Shown here in pieces: positions 23,088-32,600 of a stretch of 64,000 nucleotides of DNA. The translations under genes and the position numbers were made by a program. The stretch's first letter is position 1. The number at the start of each line of letters is the position of its first letter. This DNA comes from Corallococcus interemptor (lineage in GTDB: Bacteria > Myxococcota > Myxococcia > Myxococcales > Myxococcaceae). The notes under the pieces are model-generated. The model worked only from the letters and a program-made list of their open reading frames with translations. It did not search any database and had not been told where the DNA came from. The DNA lies in assembly GCF_003668875.1 (NCBI RefSeq), contig NZ_RAWM01000013.1:45310-109309 (forward strand). Reading direction: 5' to 3'.

Positions 23088-24817
23088 GCCTTCCTCGTGA
23101 CGTAGAAGTCCGCCAGCAGCGCGGCCAGCAGCACCACCAGGGGCCAGCGGGCGCGCTCATGGCCGCCGGTCCCATCCGAGTCCTCGCCCACGTCCTTCGC
23201 GGCCACGTCAGCGCTGCCCCGGCCGCGCAGGTCCGACTCGCGCGCGTCCAGCGCCAGCACCTCCAGTGAGTCCACGTCGCGGCCCTCGCGCTCCAGCACG
23301 TAGCGGCCGGGGCTCGTCGGCGCGGGCAGGCTCAGCGAACCCGCGCCGAACACGGGCTTGCGGCCCGAGGGCCCCTTCAACGCGTAGCGGGCACCGGCCT
23401 CCGTCACCACGGAGAGCGCTTCGCCCAGGTTGAGCTGACGCCGGGGGAAGCCTTCACGCAGCCGCCGCGCTTCGCGCACCACGTTGCCCAGCAGCACGGG
23501 CCAGGCGGTGGTGCGCTGGAGGTTGGAGCGCGCCAGGTCCACGTTGAGGTGCAGCCGCCCGCCCTCCTCTTCCGATACGAGCACGGCCTCTCCCGCGGTC
23601 ATCAGCGGACGGCCCGGTGGATTCGCGCCCGCCGTCCACCGCACACCCGCGAGCTGCACGTCGTCCATCAGCGTGCTGCCCTTCTCCGTGAAGAACGGCC
23701 CCACGAAGGTGCGCAGGGGCCCCTCCGCGCCCAGCGTCACGCGGGCCTCGGCGCGCGCGGGCCCCACGGACAGCACCGGCGCACCGGGGACGGGAGGGCC
23801 ATGCGCCACGTCGGGGGACACCGATAGGAACCGCTCCAGCGCCTGCTTCGACGCGGGCGACAGCCCCTCCGTCAATCCCACGGACACGGGCATCACGGGG
23901 GACGGAGGCAGGCGCACGTGTCCGTCCTCGGGAAGCGCGTCGTCCGGGAGGGACACCTCCACGTCGCCGGCCTCGCGGAAGGTGAGGCGCACGGTCGCGG
24001 CGCCCTCTTGCGGCAGCGCGATGCGCTCCGTGCGCTCGGTGCCTTCGCGCGCGCCCGGCCCTGGCGCCGCGCGCACGCGGGCTTCAACTTCCGAAGGCCC
24101 CGCTCCGAAGCGCGCGACCCGCAGCGTCACCGTGGCCCGGCCTCCTTCGTCGCGCCGCTGCGCGGAGACCAGGGCCACGTTGCCCTGGGAATGCCCCAGC
24201 GCCGTCCAGCGCACGGAGGGCGGCACGGTGGCGTCTTCCGAAGGCGGAGCGTCGGTGAAGAAGTGCACGCGCTTGCCCGGCCCCGCCAGCTCCTGCGCCC
24301 ACAGGAGCGACGCCGTGACGTCGTGGTCCGGTCCGCGCGCCTCGAAGGACTCAAGTGCGGCCAGGGCGCGGGATGCATCGGCTTCCGGTCCGGCGATGAC
24401 CTGGGGGGCCACACCGCTCGCGAGCACCGTGACGTGCGTCGCACGCTCGGTCTCCACACGCTTCGCGGCTTCGGCGCGCACGTGCTCCAGCACCGTCTTG
24501 CCATCCGGAGCCCGCGCGGACATGGACAGGCTGCCGTCCACGACGAGCACGAGATGACGGCGGTGGGCCGTCTCTCCCAGCCGCACGTCCGCCAGGTACA
24601 GCGCGGCGGCCAGCACGGCGAGCGCCTCCAGCAGCAGGGACGCCTCCCGAGTGAAGCGCTCCCACCGGGGTCCGCCCTCCGCGCGAGGACGCGGCGTGCG
24701 CCACAGGAACAGCGCGCTCACCACCACCGGCTTCTGCCGGCGGCGCAGGAAGTACGCGGCGACCAACGGCACCAGCGCCCCCAGCGCCAGCAGCCCCCAG
24801 GGAAGCCCAAAGCTCAC
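23084..24817 (-). CDS. BatA-like membrane vWA protein, 577 aa
   Basis: The start is GTG 24817, overlapping the DUF58 stop as GTGA, with AGGAGG six bases upstream. The N-terminus MSFGLPWGLLALGALVPLVAAYFLRRRQ is the BatA/aerotolerance-regulator signal anchor, followed by LFLWRTPRPRAEGG and a second membrane segment around residue 65. The vWA domain contains LVLVVDGSLSMSA (MIDAS). The C-terminal half is beta-rich and ends with a membrane helix and a short RKA tail. Bat proteins are linked to oxidative-stress and envelope functions in several phyla (established); the role here is unknown. ATGA overlap with the next gene shows tight coupling. Confidence 0.85.
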   Translation of the reverse strand: MSFGLPWGLLALGALVPLVAAYFLRRRQKPVVVSALFLWRTPRPRAEGGPRWERFTREASLLLEALAVLAAALYLADVRLGETAHRRHLVLVVDGSLSMSARAPDGKTVLEHVRAEAAKRVETERATHVTVLASGVAPQVIAGPEADASRALAALESFEARGPDHDVTASLLWAQELAGPGKRVHFFTDAPPSEDATVPPSVRWTALGHSQGNVALVSAQRRDEGGRATVTLRVARFGAGPSEVEARVRAAPGPGAREGTERTERIALPQEGAATVRLTFREAGDVEVSLPDDALPEDGHVRLPPSPVMPVSVGLTEGLSPASKQALERFLSVSPDVAHGPPVPGAPVLSVGPARAEARVTLGAEGPLRTFVGPFFTEKGSTLMDDVQLAGVRWTAGANPPGRPLMTAGEAVLVSEEEGGRLHLNVDLARSNLQRTTAWPVLLGNVVREARRLREGFPRRQLNLGEALSVVTEAGARYALKGPSGRKPVFGAGSLSLPAPTSPGRYVLEREGRDVDSLEVLALDARESDLRGRGSADVAAKDVGEDSDGTGGHERARWPLVVLLAALLADFYVTRKA

Positions 24818-25674
24818 GCCCCGCCTCCTGCCACGAACAGCGCGCGCAGCGGTCCCGCCAGCTGCGCTCGCAACCCTTCCGCTGCGTTCACGGTGAGCAG
24901 CGTTCCCCGCGCCCGCACCGCCGCGCTTCGCAGCGCGCGCTGGTGCGCCTCGAAGCGCCGGGCGTAGGCGGCCAGCACGCTGTCCGTCAGCAGCTCCTCC
25001 AGCGCAACACCGCTCTCCGCGTCCACCAGCCGCGCGCCCTCGCCCCCCGTGGGGTTCAGGTCCTCCGCGTCCAGCACCTGCACCAGGAACAGCGCCGACG
25101 CGCCTCGCGACAGCCGGGCGCACAGCGCCTCCAGGTCCGTCTCGAAGAGGAAGTCGCTCACCACCACCCGCAGCCCACACGGCCTCAGCGGCGGCAGCCG
25201 CCCCAGCGCCGACGCCAGGTCGTCCCGCGCCTCGAACTCCGCCCCTCGCAGCGCCGCGCGGCACGCCGGCCCCTGCACCCGCTCCGACCTCGTCCCGCCC
25301 CACAGCAGCGCCGGCGTCAACCCCTGCCGCCCGCCCACCTCCACCGTGAGCAGCGCCACCTCGCGCGCCCCCGCCGCCTTGCGTGGCGATAGCGCCATGC
25401 TCCGCGAACCGTCCAGCACCACCTCCACGCGCGGCGACACCTCGTCCTGGCGCACGCGCAGCACCAGCTCGCCCGTGCGCGCCACCGCGTTCCAGTCCAG
25501 CTGCCGCAGGTCATCCCCCGGCTGGTACGCGCGGAAGTCGTGCAGCTCCATCGCGCTGCCCGCGGACGTGCGGCGCACCGCGCCCACCCTCCCCCGCTGC
25601 GGCAGCCGAGGCAGCGCCAGGCTCAACCCCGGCGCCAGCCGCGCCACCTCCGCCTCATCCAGCATCGTGCTCAC
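24814..25674 (-). CDS. DUF58 domain protein, 286 aa
   Basis: The motif set of DUF58 is present: RRTSAGSAMELHDFRAYQPGDDLRQLDWNAVARTGELVLR, then a vWA-like fold VEVVLDGSRSMAL with MIDAS-like DGSRS. DUF58 proteins are normal companions of MoxR ATPases, which are thought to remodel their vWA partners (established association). The gene is soluble and without membrane segments, so it probably acts as the cytoplasmic adaptor in this operon. ATG at 25674 overlaps the permease stop (ATGA), and its stop overlaps the BatA-like start (GTGA). Confidence 0.9.
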   Translation of the reverse strand: MSTMLDEAEVARLAPGLSLALPRLPQRGRVGAVRRTSAGSAMELHDFRAYQPGDDLRQLDWNAVARTGELVLRVRQDEVSPRVEVVLDGSRSMALSPRKAAGAREVALLTVEVGGRQGLTPALLWGGTRSERVQGPACRAALRGAEFEARDDLASALGRLPPLRPCGLRVVVSDFLFETDLEALCARLSRGASALFLVQVLDAEDLNPTGGEGARLVDAESGVALEELLTDSVLAAYARRFEAHQRALRSAAVRARGTLLTVNAAEGLRAQLAGPLRALFVAGGGA

Positions 25675-27194
25675 TGCTCGTGGACCTGCTTCTCACGCCC
25701 CACGAGCACCCGGTCCGCGGCGAACGCCGCCAGGAGCGACACCAGCGCCACGCACAGCAGCATCTCCGGCGGCAGCTTGAGACCGCTCGGGTCGCTGTAG
25801 TCGTACTTGCCGAAGTTCAGCGTCCCCACCACCGGGTTGAGCAGGTTGAGCAACGCATCGTCCCCCTCCAGCCCCAGGAACACCGCCAGCAGCGGCGGCA
25901 CGCCGGCCCCCAGGATTCCCGCCAGCACGTAGAGCAGCCGCACCGACACCGGCGACGCGAACCGCCCCGAGCGCGGCATCCGCCCCAAGAGCAGCGCCAC
26001 CGACAGGTACAGCACCCCATAGAGCGCCAGCGCCACCGTGGACATCGCCTTCCGCAGACTCCCCGAGGCGTCGTCCACCACCAGCATCGGGACCGCGCAC
26101 CCGGCCGCCCACCCCAGCAGCAGCAGCACCGACAGCCGGAAGCCGCGCAGCGCGCCGGGCTTGAACAGCGACCAGCCCCGCGTCCCCGCGCGCAGGGGCC
26201 GCGCCAGCCCGTCCACGTCCGTCCCCACGAAGAGGCTGACGAAGATGAGGTGCAGGCCGCCCAGGATGCCCATCACCTCGAGGATGTTGTTGTCCCAGTC
26301 CTGGAGCCACCACACCGCCATCATCCCCACGAACGTCAGCACCACCTGCGCCACCAGCGCCCGCCGGGGATGGCGCGTGTAGTCCTCCGTCACCAGCGAC
26401 AGCCGCGACACCGCCGTCTCGAACACCAGCCACCCGTTCGACCCGAGCACCCAGAGCGCCGTGACCAGCCCCAGGAAGAAGTCCCGGTCGAACGAGAACC
26501 CGCTGCCGCGCTCGTTCGTCATCACGAAGGCGAACGTCAGCGACTGGAAGAACGTCACCACCAGCACGCCCACCAGCGCCAGCCGCACCGCGGCCCGCCC
26601 CATCCGGCTGTCCGCCAGCGTCGCCGCGCACACCGACACGAGCGTGAGGAACACCAGCCACGCCCCACCCAACAGCAGCACCATCAGGATGGTGGGCAGG
26701 TCGATGCCGTTGAGGAAGTAGCTGAACAGCAGGAACGGCCCCACCGCCGACGCGTACAGCACCGCCTGCACCAGGAACGACGCCACCTTGCCGCGCAGGA
26801 TGCGCCGCGGCCCCAGCCCCGTGAGCAGGAGCAGCGACCACGTCTCGTCCTCGCGCTCGCGCGCCAGGGAGCGGTACGCGTTGAAGGGGATGAGGCCGAA
26901 GTGCACCAGCGCCAGGCACACGAAGAAGGAGAAGAAGTAACTCCGCCCCTCGCGCGTGTACGTGCTGTCGTGCGTGTTCGCGTACGCGATGAGCGACAGC
27001 ACCAGGCACGCCGCGAGCAACAGCCCGAAGCTCACCCAGAAGACGCGCGTGCGCAGCCCCTGCCGCACCTCCTTCACCACCAGCGGGTTGAGCCGGTCGC
27101 CCCACTTCTCCCACCGGTCGGACGCCGCGGCGGGGACTCCGGGCGAGGGAGCGGACTCGGCCGCGCCCGACGCGGGACTTGCTTGCGTGCTCAC
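25671..27194 (-). CDS. ABC transporter permease (ABC-2 type), 507 aa
   Basis: GTG 27194 overlaps the ATPase stop (GTGA), with GGGGAGGG upstream. After a 50-residue Ala/Pro-rich leader come NPLVVKEVRQGLRTRVFWVSF and the first membrane helix. About 12 hydrophobic segments follow in all, including a cytoplasmic loop FNAYRSLAREREDETWSLLLLTGLGPRRILRGK, the coupling-helix type signature of ABC-2 permeases. With the ATPase it would form an exporter for an unknown substrate; GldF-like transport in gliding systems is one parallel, not shown here. Confidence 0.85.
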   Translation of the reverse strand: MSTQASPASGAAESAPSPGVPAAASDRWEKWGDRLNPLVVKEVRQGLRTRVFWVSFGLLLAACLVLSLIAYANTHDSTYTREGRSYFFSFFVCLALVHFGLIPFNAYRSLAREREDETWSLLLLTGLGPRRILRGKVASFLVQAVLYASAVGPFLLFSYFLNGIDLPTILMVLLLGGAWLVFLTLVSVCAATLADSRMGRAAVRLALVGVLVVTFFQSLTFAFVMTNERGSGFSFDRDFFLGLVTALWVLGSNGWLVFETAVSRLSLVTEDYTRHPRRALVAQVVLTFVGMMAVWWLQDWDNNILEVMGILGGLHLIFVSLFVGTDVDGLARPLRAGTRGWSLFKPGALRGFRLSVLLLLGWAAGCAVPMLVVDDASGSLRKAMSTVALALYGVLYLSVALLLGRMPRSGRFASPVSVRLLYVLAGILGAGVPPLLAVFLGLEGDDALLNLLNPVVGTLNFGKYDYSDPSGLKLPPEMLLCVALVSLLAAFAADRVLVGREKQVHEQ

Positions 27195-28177
27195 GCCACC
27201 CTCCCCTTCGTCACCGTCATGAACGCATCTTCCAGGTTGCGCTCGCGCGGGCTGAACGCGCACACCGGCAGCCCCTGCGACACCAGCGCGGAGAGCAACG
27301 CCGCCGCGGCCGCCTCCGCCTGCGTCGGCCCCGCGTCCACCTCCAGCTCCAACCGCACGCGCAGCGCGCTGGCCTCACGGGACACGTCCTTCACGCGAGG
27401 CTGCTCCAGCAGCGTGCGCTCCGTGCGCGCCCACAGCGCCTCGCTCCCGTCACCCGTCGCCGCCAGCCGCACCGTCAGCTCCAGCACGCGGGACGTGTCC
27501 GGGCCCTGGCGCAGCAGGTCCTCCACCTTGCCCTGGGCCAGCAGGCGCCCCTGTTCGATGATGACGCAGCTGTCGCAGATCTCCGCCAGCTCCGTGAGGA
27601 TGTGGCTGGAGATGATGACCGCCTTGCCCTGGTCCGCCAGCGCGCGCAGCAGCTCCCGCAGCTCGATGCGCGCGCGCGGATCCAGGCCGTCCGCGGGTTC
27701 GTCCAGCAAGAGCAGCCGGGGGTCGTGCAGCAGCGTGCGCCCCAGGGCCACGCGCTGGCGCATGCCCTTGGACAGCTCCGTGGTGAGCTTGTGCGCCAGC
27801 GGCCCCAGCCCCGTGAACTCCATCACCGACTCCACCCGCTGCTTGCGCTGCGCGCCCTTCAGTCCGTACGCGCGCGCGAAGAAGTCCAGGAACTCCCTCA
27901 CGGTGACGTCGTCGTAGGTGCCGTAGCGGTCCGGCATGTAGCCCAACAGCGGCCGGGCCCGGTCCGGCGCGTCCACCAGCGACGTGCCGTCCAGCAGCAC
28001 CGAGCCCGCGGTGGGCACGTCCAGCGTGGCCAGGATGCGCAGCGTGGTGCTCTTGCCCGCGCCGTTGGGCCCGATGAAGCCCAGGATGCTGCCCGCCTCC
28101 AGCGAGAACGACACGTCGTCCACCGCGCGCAGCGCCCCGTAGTCGCGCCGCAGCCCCTTCACCTCCAGCAGGCTCAT
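27191..28177 (-). CDS. ABC transporter ATP-binding protein, 328 aa
   Basis: ATG 28177 overlaps the preceding stop (ATGA). Walker A GPNGAGKSTT lies near residue 38, the Q-loop region GYMPDRYGTYDDVTV follows, then the signature LSKGMRQRV, Walker B LLLLDEPADGLDP and H-loop SSHI. This is a complete, active nucleotide-binding domain. The C-terminal ~100 residues form the extra domain common in ABC-2 exporters (RDVSREASALRVRLELEVD... NLEDAFM). It should drive the permease encoded next. Confidence 0.93.
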   Translation of the reverse strand: MSLLEVKGLRRDYGALRAVDDVSFSLEAGSILGFIGPNGAGKSTTLRILATLDVPTAGSVLLDGTSLVDAPDRARPLLGYMPDRYGTYDDVTVREFLDFFARAYGLKGAQRKQRVESVMEFTGLGPLAHKLTTELSKGMRQRVALGRTLLHDPRLLLLDEPADGLDPRARIELRELLRALADQGKAVIISSHILTELAEICDSCVIIEQGRLLAQGKVEDLLRQGPDTSRVLELTVRLAATGDGSEALWARTERTLLEQPRVKDVSREASALRVRLELEVDAGPTQAEAAAAALLSALVSQGLPVCAFSPRERNLEDAFMTVTKGRVA

Positions 28178-29916
28178 CGTCGTGCCTCCTCGGCCTGACC
28201 CCGCACCACGTGCAGCGCGGCCTCCAGCTCCACGTCCAGCGCCGCCGTGGGCGTGAAGCCGCGCCCGCCCAGCCGCGCCACGAACGCCCCGTCCTCCAGC
28301 GCCCGCGACAGGGGCATCACCCCGTCCGCGAAGCGCGACAGCGGCTCGTGCTCCATGCCCAGCAGGTCCTCGGGCGCCGCGTCCAGCGGCGTGGCCGCCC
28401 CTTCCGCGCCGTCCTCCAGCTCCGGCAGGGTCCAGAACCGGCCGTCCAGCTTCACCGTGCCGCCCTTCAGCGGAGCGCCCAGCGCGTTCTGCACCCGCAC
28501 GCCGCCGCCGGCCTCGTGCACCGTCAGCCGCGCGCGGGAGGGAACCACCGCGAGCTCGCCCCACTCGCGGTAGCTGCGCGAGGGCAGGAAGCTGTTCTTC
28601 ACGGCGAGCCCGTTCGTCCAGTCCAGGAAGCGCGGGGGTTCCTCCGGGTCCCTGGCGGACAGCAGCACGCTGGAGCCGGGCATGCGCATGCCGTCCTCCG
28701 CGAGGTTCGCGTACCAGGCGTTGATCCCCACCGTCACCGCGCGCGAGCGCTCGCGGTCCAACAGCGTGAGGCTGTAGCGCGCGGCGTGCACGTTGAAGCC
28801 ATCCACCAGCACGGACCACGCCACCAGGCCCAGGCTGGTGAGGACCGCCAGCGAGGGCACCGCGATGAGCACCGCCAGCGGCCCCTTGCTCCTTGCGAGC
28901 ATCCACCCGCCGGGCCCCACCGCGAGCGTGAAGAGGAAGATGAGCAGGAGGAAGCGGCCCACGGGCGCGCGGGCGCTGGAGAGCAGCGGCAGCCGACCGT
29001 CGTTCAGCAGGTCGTGGCGCTCCCACCGGGGCGGAGGCCCCGCGGGCGTCACCACGGACTGGGAGCGCTGCGTGTCCTCCCAGAGGCTGAAGCCGCAGCC
29101 CGGCTCCTGCTTCCGGCACTCGCGGAACTGGCGCACGAAGCCGAAGCCATAGGGGGACAGCTCCGCCTTGTCGTCCTGGAGCAACGGGAGGCGCAGGCGC
29201 GGATTGGCGGGAGGCTGGTCGAGCACCAGCTTGCCGCCGCTCACGGCGTACGTCTCCAGCACCGCCCAGACGTCATCGGGGACCTGATCCGCGGGCACTG
29301 TCACCAGCACCGCGTCGTAGCCCGCGTAGGCCGCCAGCTCGCGCGGCGCGGTGCGAGGCTCCACGAAGCGCGTGGCGACCAGCGGCTCCACGTTCTCCGG
29401 CGAGTAAACGAGGCCCGTCGCCGCCTCGAAGGCCTTCACGTCGCCCAGCACCATCACGCGCGCGCCCCGGGCTCCGTCCAGGTAGAAGCCCCGGGACGCG
29501 GTGTCCAACCCGGGCGAGCTCATGGTGAGCGTCCCCGACTGGAGGTCCGCGGGCAGCATCAGCCACGTGACCGTGCGCTCGCGCGGGGCCAACTCCAGCG
29601 AACGCTCGATGAGGCGCCCCTGGGCATTGATGGACAGGCGCACCGGGCGCGGCTGGCCGCCGCTGTTGTGCACCGTCACCTGGATGGGCGTGTAGCCCCG
29701 GTTGGGCACGAGCGTGACGACGCGCATGGAGACCTTGAGGCCGCCGCCCACGTCCTGGAGCATCTCCGTCGTCTCCACCACATTGCGGTAGCCGCTGCCC
29801 TGGGGCTCCGCCTCTCGCGCTGCCTCCACCGTCGGGCTGGTGGCGAACGCGGGCGTCGCGCCCCAGAGCAGGGCCCCCAGGCCCATGGCCAGGACGAGGG
29901 TCGCGCGGCTAGCCAC
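28174..29916 (-). CDS. Membrane protein of vWA/ABC operon, 580 aa, unknown
   Basis: GTG 29916 overlaps the MoxR stop by eight bases. A signal peptide (LVLAMGLGALLWGATPAFA) leads a beta-rich periplasmic region (NRGYTPIQVTVHNSGGQPRP... RLIERSLELAPRERTVTW) and a GATase-like alpha/beta part (YAGYDAVLVTVPADQVPDDVWAVLETYAVSGGKLVLD). Two or three membrane helices follow at about 320-390 (FLLLIFLFTLAVGPGGWMLA, LIAVPSLAVLTSLGLVAW), then a C-terminal beta domain. It resembles GldG- or DUF4350-like accessory subunits of ABC/MoxR operons, but the match was not verified. It probably supplies the periplasmic part of the exporter complex. Confidence 0.75.
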   Translation of the reverse strand: MASRATLVLAMGLGALLWGATPAFATSPTVEAAREAEPQGSGYRNVVETTEMLQDVGGGLKVSMRVVTLVPNRGYTPIQVTVHNSGGQPRPVRLSINAQGRLIERSLELAPRERTVTWLMLPADLQSGTLTMSSPGLDTASRGFYLDGARGARVMVLGDVKAFEAATGLVYSPENVEPLVATRFVEPRTAPRELAAYAGYDAVLVTVPADQVPDDVWAVLETYAVSGGKLVLDQPPANPRLRLPLLQDDKAELSPYGFGFVRQFRECRKQEPGCGFSLWEDTQRSQSVVTPAGPPPRWERHDLLNDGRLPLLSSARAPVGRFLLLIFLFTLAVGPGGWMLARSKGPLAVLIAVPSLAVLTSLGLVAWSVLVDGFNVHAARYSLTLLDRERSRAVTVGINAWYANLAEDGMRMPGSSVLLSARDPEEPPRFLDWTNGLAVKNSFLPSRSYREWGELAVVPSRARLTVHEAGGGVRVQNALGAPLKGGTVKLDGRFWTLPELEDGAEGAATPLDAAPEDLLGMEHEPLSRFADGVMPLSRALEDGAFVARLGGRGFTPTAALDVELEAALHVVRGQAEEARR

Positions 29917-30907
29917 GAGGCACCTCGGGGGTGGCCTTGAGCAGTTCGCGCACCACGTCCGGCGCGGTCACCTTCTCCAGGGACGCCTCGTAGGCCAGCA
30001 CCAGGCGGTGGTTGAGGGCGGCGGGCGCGGCGGCCACCACGTCGTCGAAGCCCACGTTGGGCCGGCCCTCCAGCAGCGCGCGCGCACGGCCCGCGGCGGC
30101 CAGGGCCAGCGCCGCGCGAGGGCTCGCGCCGAAGCGCACGAAGCGGCGCACGGCTTCGGGCGCGGAGGGCTGGCGCGGGTCGGACGCCTCCACCAGCCGG
30201 CCGATGAAGTCCGCCACCGGACCGGGCAGGTGCACCCGGTCCACGGCGGCGAACAGGCGCGACAGGCCTTCCGCGTCCAGCACCGGCTCCAGCGCGGGAG
30301 GCGCGCCGCGCACGCGCGTGGTGAGCAGGGTGCGCAGCGTCTTCGCGCCCACGGGCGGCACCAGGATGCGGAAGAGGAAGCGGTCCAGCTGCGCCTCGGG
30401 CAGCGGGTACGTGCCTTCAAGCTCGATGGGGTTCTGCGTGGCGAGCACGAAGAAGGGGTCGGGCAGGGGGCGCGTCTGGCCCAGCACCGTCACGGAGCGC
30501 TCCTGCATGGCCTCCAGCAGCGCGGACTGCGTCTTGGGGCTGGAGCGGTTGATTTCGTCCGCGAGGACGAGGCTCGCGAAGAGGGGGCCCTCGCGGAAGA
30601 CGAAGTCGCGGCGCGCTTCGCCCTCCAGCACGTAGGTGCCGGTGATGTCGCCGGGCAGGAGGTCGGGGGTGAACTGGATGCGGCGGAAGGGCAGCGACAA
30701 CAGCCGCGCCAGGGCCTTGCACAGCTCCGTCTTGCCCAGGCCGGGCAGACCCTCCAGGAGCACGTGGCCCCGGGCGAGGATGGCCGTCACGACCTGCTCG
30801 ACGACCGCCTCCTGGTCGAGCATCACCTGGTTGAGCCCGGCCTTGAGCCGGGACGCCACGTCCGCCGCGCCCTGTGCTTCGGCGGGGCTCAGAAGTTCCG
30901 CTGCCAC
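29909..30907 (-). CDS. MoxR-family AAA+ ATPase
   Basis: GTG 30907 is chosen for its GGGGGA site six bases upstream. The 332-aa protein has Walker A GLPGLGKTELCKA, the MoxR-typical FRRIQFTPDLLPGDITGTYV, Walker B LVLADEINRSSPKTQSALLEAMQE and sensor 1 FFVLATQNPIELEGTYPLPEAQLDRF. The lid helices follow to residue 332. MoxR ATPases act as chaperones that assemble or remodel vWA proteins (established). Here it sits upstream of three vWA-fold genes in the same transcript and should serve them. Confidence 0.95.
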   Translation of the reverse strand: MAAELLSPAEAQGAADVASRLKAGLNQVMLDQEAVVEQVVTAILARGHVLLEGLPGLGKTELCKALARLLSLPFRRIQFTPDLLPGDITGTYVLEGEARRDFVFREGPLFASLVLADEINRSSPKTQSALLEAMQERSVTVLGQTRPLPDPFFVLATQNPIELEGTYPLPEAQLDRFLFRILVPPVGAKTLRTLLTTRVRGAPPALEPVLDAEGLSRLFAAVDRVHLPGPVADFIGRLVEASDPRQPSAPEAVRRFVRFGASPRAALALAAAGRARALLEGRPNVGFDDVVAAAPAALNHRLVLAYEASLEKVTAPDVVRELLKATPEVPRG

Positions 30908-30926
30908 GTCGTTTCCCCCTGCTGGA

Positions 30927-32426
30927 CTACGGACCACCGAAGTACCGCTTCACCAGGTCGCGGTTGCGAGGCAGCAGCGGACCTGAGGTCGGTCCCGCCG
31001 TCGCATCGCCCTTCGCGCCCGTGCCCTTCGCGCTGGACGGCCCCGCCTGCCCCGTCCGGGCCTGCGGATCCGCTGCGCGAAGGCCCCACAACTCTTCCGC
31101 TTCGCCGCCGTTGCCGTCCGGCAGCGGCTGGAACGCGAGCCGGTTCGGATCCATCTCCGCCTCGCCGCCGAAGACGAGCGGCTGGCTCTCTCCGCCCCGG
31201 CCCGTGCCCGAGCCATCGCCCTGCCGCGTGTTCCGGCTCGCGTGCTGACCGCCCTGCTCGCCCTCGCCGTCGCCCTCTTCCCCTTCGCCCTGCCCGTCCT
31301 GGCCCTGACCCTTCTGCCCCTGTCCGGACTGCTGCCGCCGGGTGGGACGCCGGGCCTGGGCGCCGCGGTTCCCTCGCGACGCGTTTTCCTCGCCGAAGCG
31401 CTGGGCCAGGGACTGCTGCCGCCGCTCCAGCGTGCGGCGCAGGTCGGCGATTTGATCCGGAGAACCGGAGGCCTGGGCGCGAGCGGAAGCACGGGCTCGT
31501 GCCTCGGAGGAGGACCCCTGCGAGTCACCGCCGTTCTGCGAATCAGCCCCCTGCCCCTGCGAGTTCCGTTCGGACGCGGGAGCTTCCTGATCACCGGAGG
31601 CAGGGTCCTCCGAGTTCCCACTGGCGCGAGCCTCGAGCGCCATCAACGCCTGCTCCAACGATTCACGCTCACGGGTGGCGGACTCCGCACCACCGGCGGC
31701 GGCGAGCGCATCCTCCAGCTCAGCAGCGGCCTCGGACGCGCGGTTGAGCTCGGCGGCCGCCTCGGACGCGCGCTCGGCGAGCCGCTGCTCCAGGGCATCC
31801 GAGGCCTCCCAATCCGCGGAGTCGAAGCGGCCCTGCGCGACCTCTTCCGACAGTCGGCGCAGCTCCTCCTCGACGTCGGGGCCCAGCGGCTCCTCACGGG
31901 CCAGCGCCTCCGCCTGCGCCTGCACGGCGGCGACCTGGGTCGCGGCGGCGGCGTTGATGTTCGACGCGCGCAGCGCGGGAAGCGGAACAAGAAACCCTAT
32001 GGCGACGAACACGAGCGCGCCCAGGAGCGCCCCCACGGGCCTGCGCCACGGGACGTCCGGAGGCTTCACCTGCTGGGCGAACTGATTGAGGCTCAGCTCC
32101 CACTCGCCAACAGGGCGCTCCAGCCGCGTGAGCAGCAGACCGCCCGCGTTGGCGGAGCGGTCCGCGAGCACCGCCGCGTACTCCAGCGAAACACCGCGCG
32201 ACCGGGCACGAACGAACCACCACCCAAGCCCCGCGACGACGAGCGGAGGCACGGCCCACACCGCCCCGTCGCGCAAGAGCAGCCGGGACAGCACGCAAAC
32301 AGTGACCAGGGCCCAGACCGGAGCGATGCCCGCGCCAGCCCACGCGACGAGGTTGAGCCGCCGCTGCACGCGCCGGATGGGCGCGAGCACGAGAGACTGG
32401 AAGCGGCGTTCGTCACTGGCGGCCAT
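30927..32426 (-). CDS. Coiled-coil membrane protein heading the MoxR operon, 499 aa
   Basis: ATG 32426 (MAASDERRFQSLVL). Three membrane segments lie at about 25-75 and 130-150 (AGIAPVWALVTVCVLSRLLL, GALLGALVFVAIGFLVPL). Residues 165-270 are a strong coiled coil (VQAQAEALAREEPLGPDVEEELRRL... ASEAAAELNRASEAAAELED). From about 280 the chain is low complexity (Gln/Gly/Ser/Glu; SGQGQKGQGQDGQGEGEEGD) with many DNA repeats. It is a DUF4175-like organisation. The last 20 residues, PLLPRNRDLVKRYFGGP, recall the end of related proteins upstream of MoxR genes. It ends 19 bases before the MoxR start and is probably the first gene of the operon; no promoter motif was identified. Confidence 0.75.
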   Translation of the reverse strand: MAASDERRFQSLVLAPIRRVQRRLNLVAWAGAGIAPVWALVTVCVLSRLLLRDGAVWAVPPLVVAGLGWWFVRARSRGVSLEYAAVLADRSANAGGLLLTRLERPVGEWELSLNQFAQQVKPPDVPWRRPVGALLGALVFVAIGFLVPLPALRASNINAAAATQVAAVQAQAEALAREEPLGPDVEEELRRLSEEVAQGRFDSADWEASDALEQRLAERASEAAAELNRASEAAAELEDALAAAGGAESATRERESLEQALMALEARASGNSEDPASGDQEAPASERNSQGQGADSQNGGDSQGSSSEARARASARAQASGSPDQIADLRRTLERRQQSLAQRFGEENASRGNRGAQARRPTRRQQSGQGQKGQGQDGQGEGEEGDGEGEQGGQHASRNTRQGDGSGTGRGGESQPLVFGGEAEMDPNRLAFQPLPDGNGGEAEELWGLRAADPQARTGQAGPSSAKGTGAKGDATAGPTSGPLLPRNRDLVKRYFGGP

Positions 32427-32600
32427 GCGTGGAAGCCAGTGTCGGCCACCCGGCCCACCGTCCACAAGCGACGCCCGGGAACGGTCGAATCCCGCCGCGG
32501 ACGGTCGGGAGGACAGGGCGACCAGCCTCTCGCGTCATGAGAAACCGTGGCCGGGCTCGCTGTGCTAGAGGGACGGAGCCTGCCTCTGCCGGAGCCTCCC

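Noticed and set aside
20835..23105. 756-codon plus-strand frame opposite the double vWA gene
   Set aside because: Composition is Arg/His-rich without domains; the minus-strand gene has two MIDAS motifs and overlapping neighbours.
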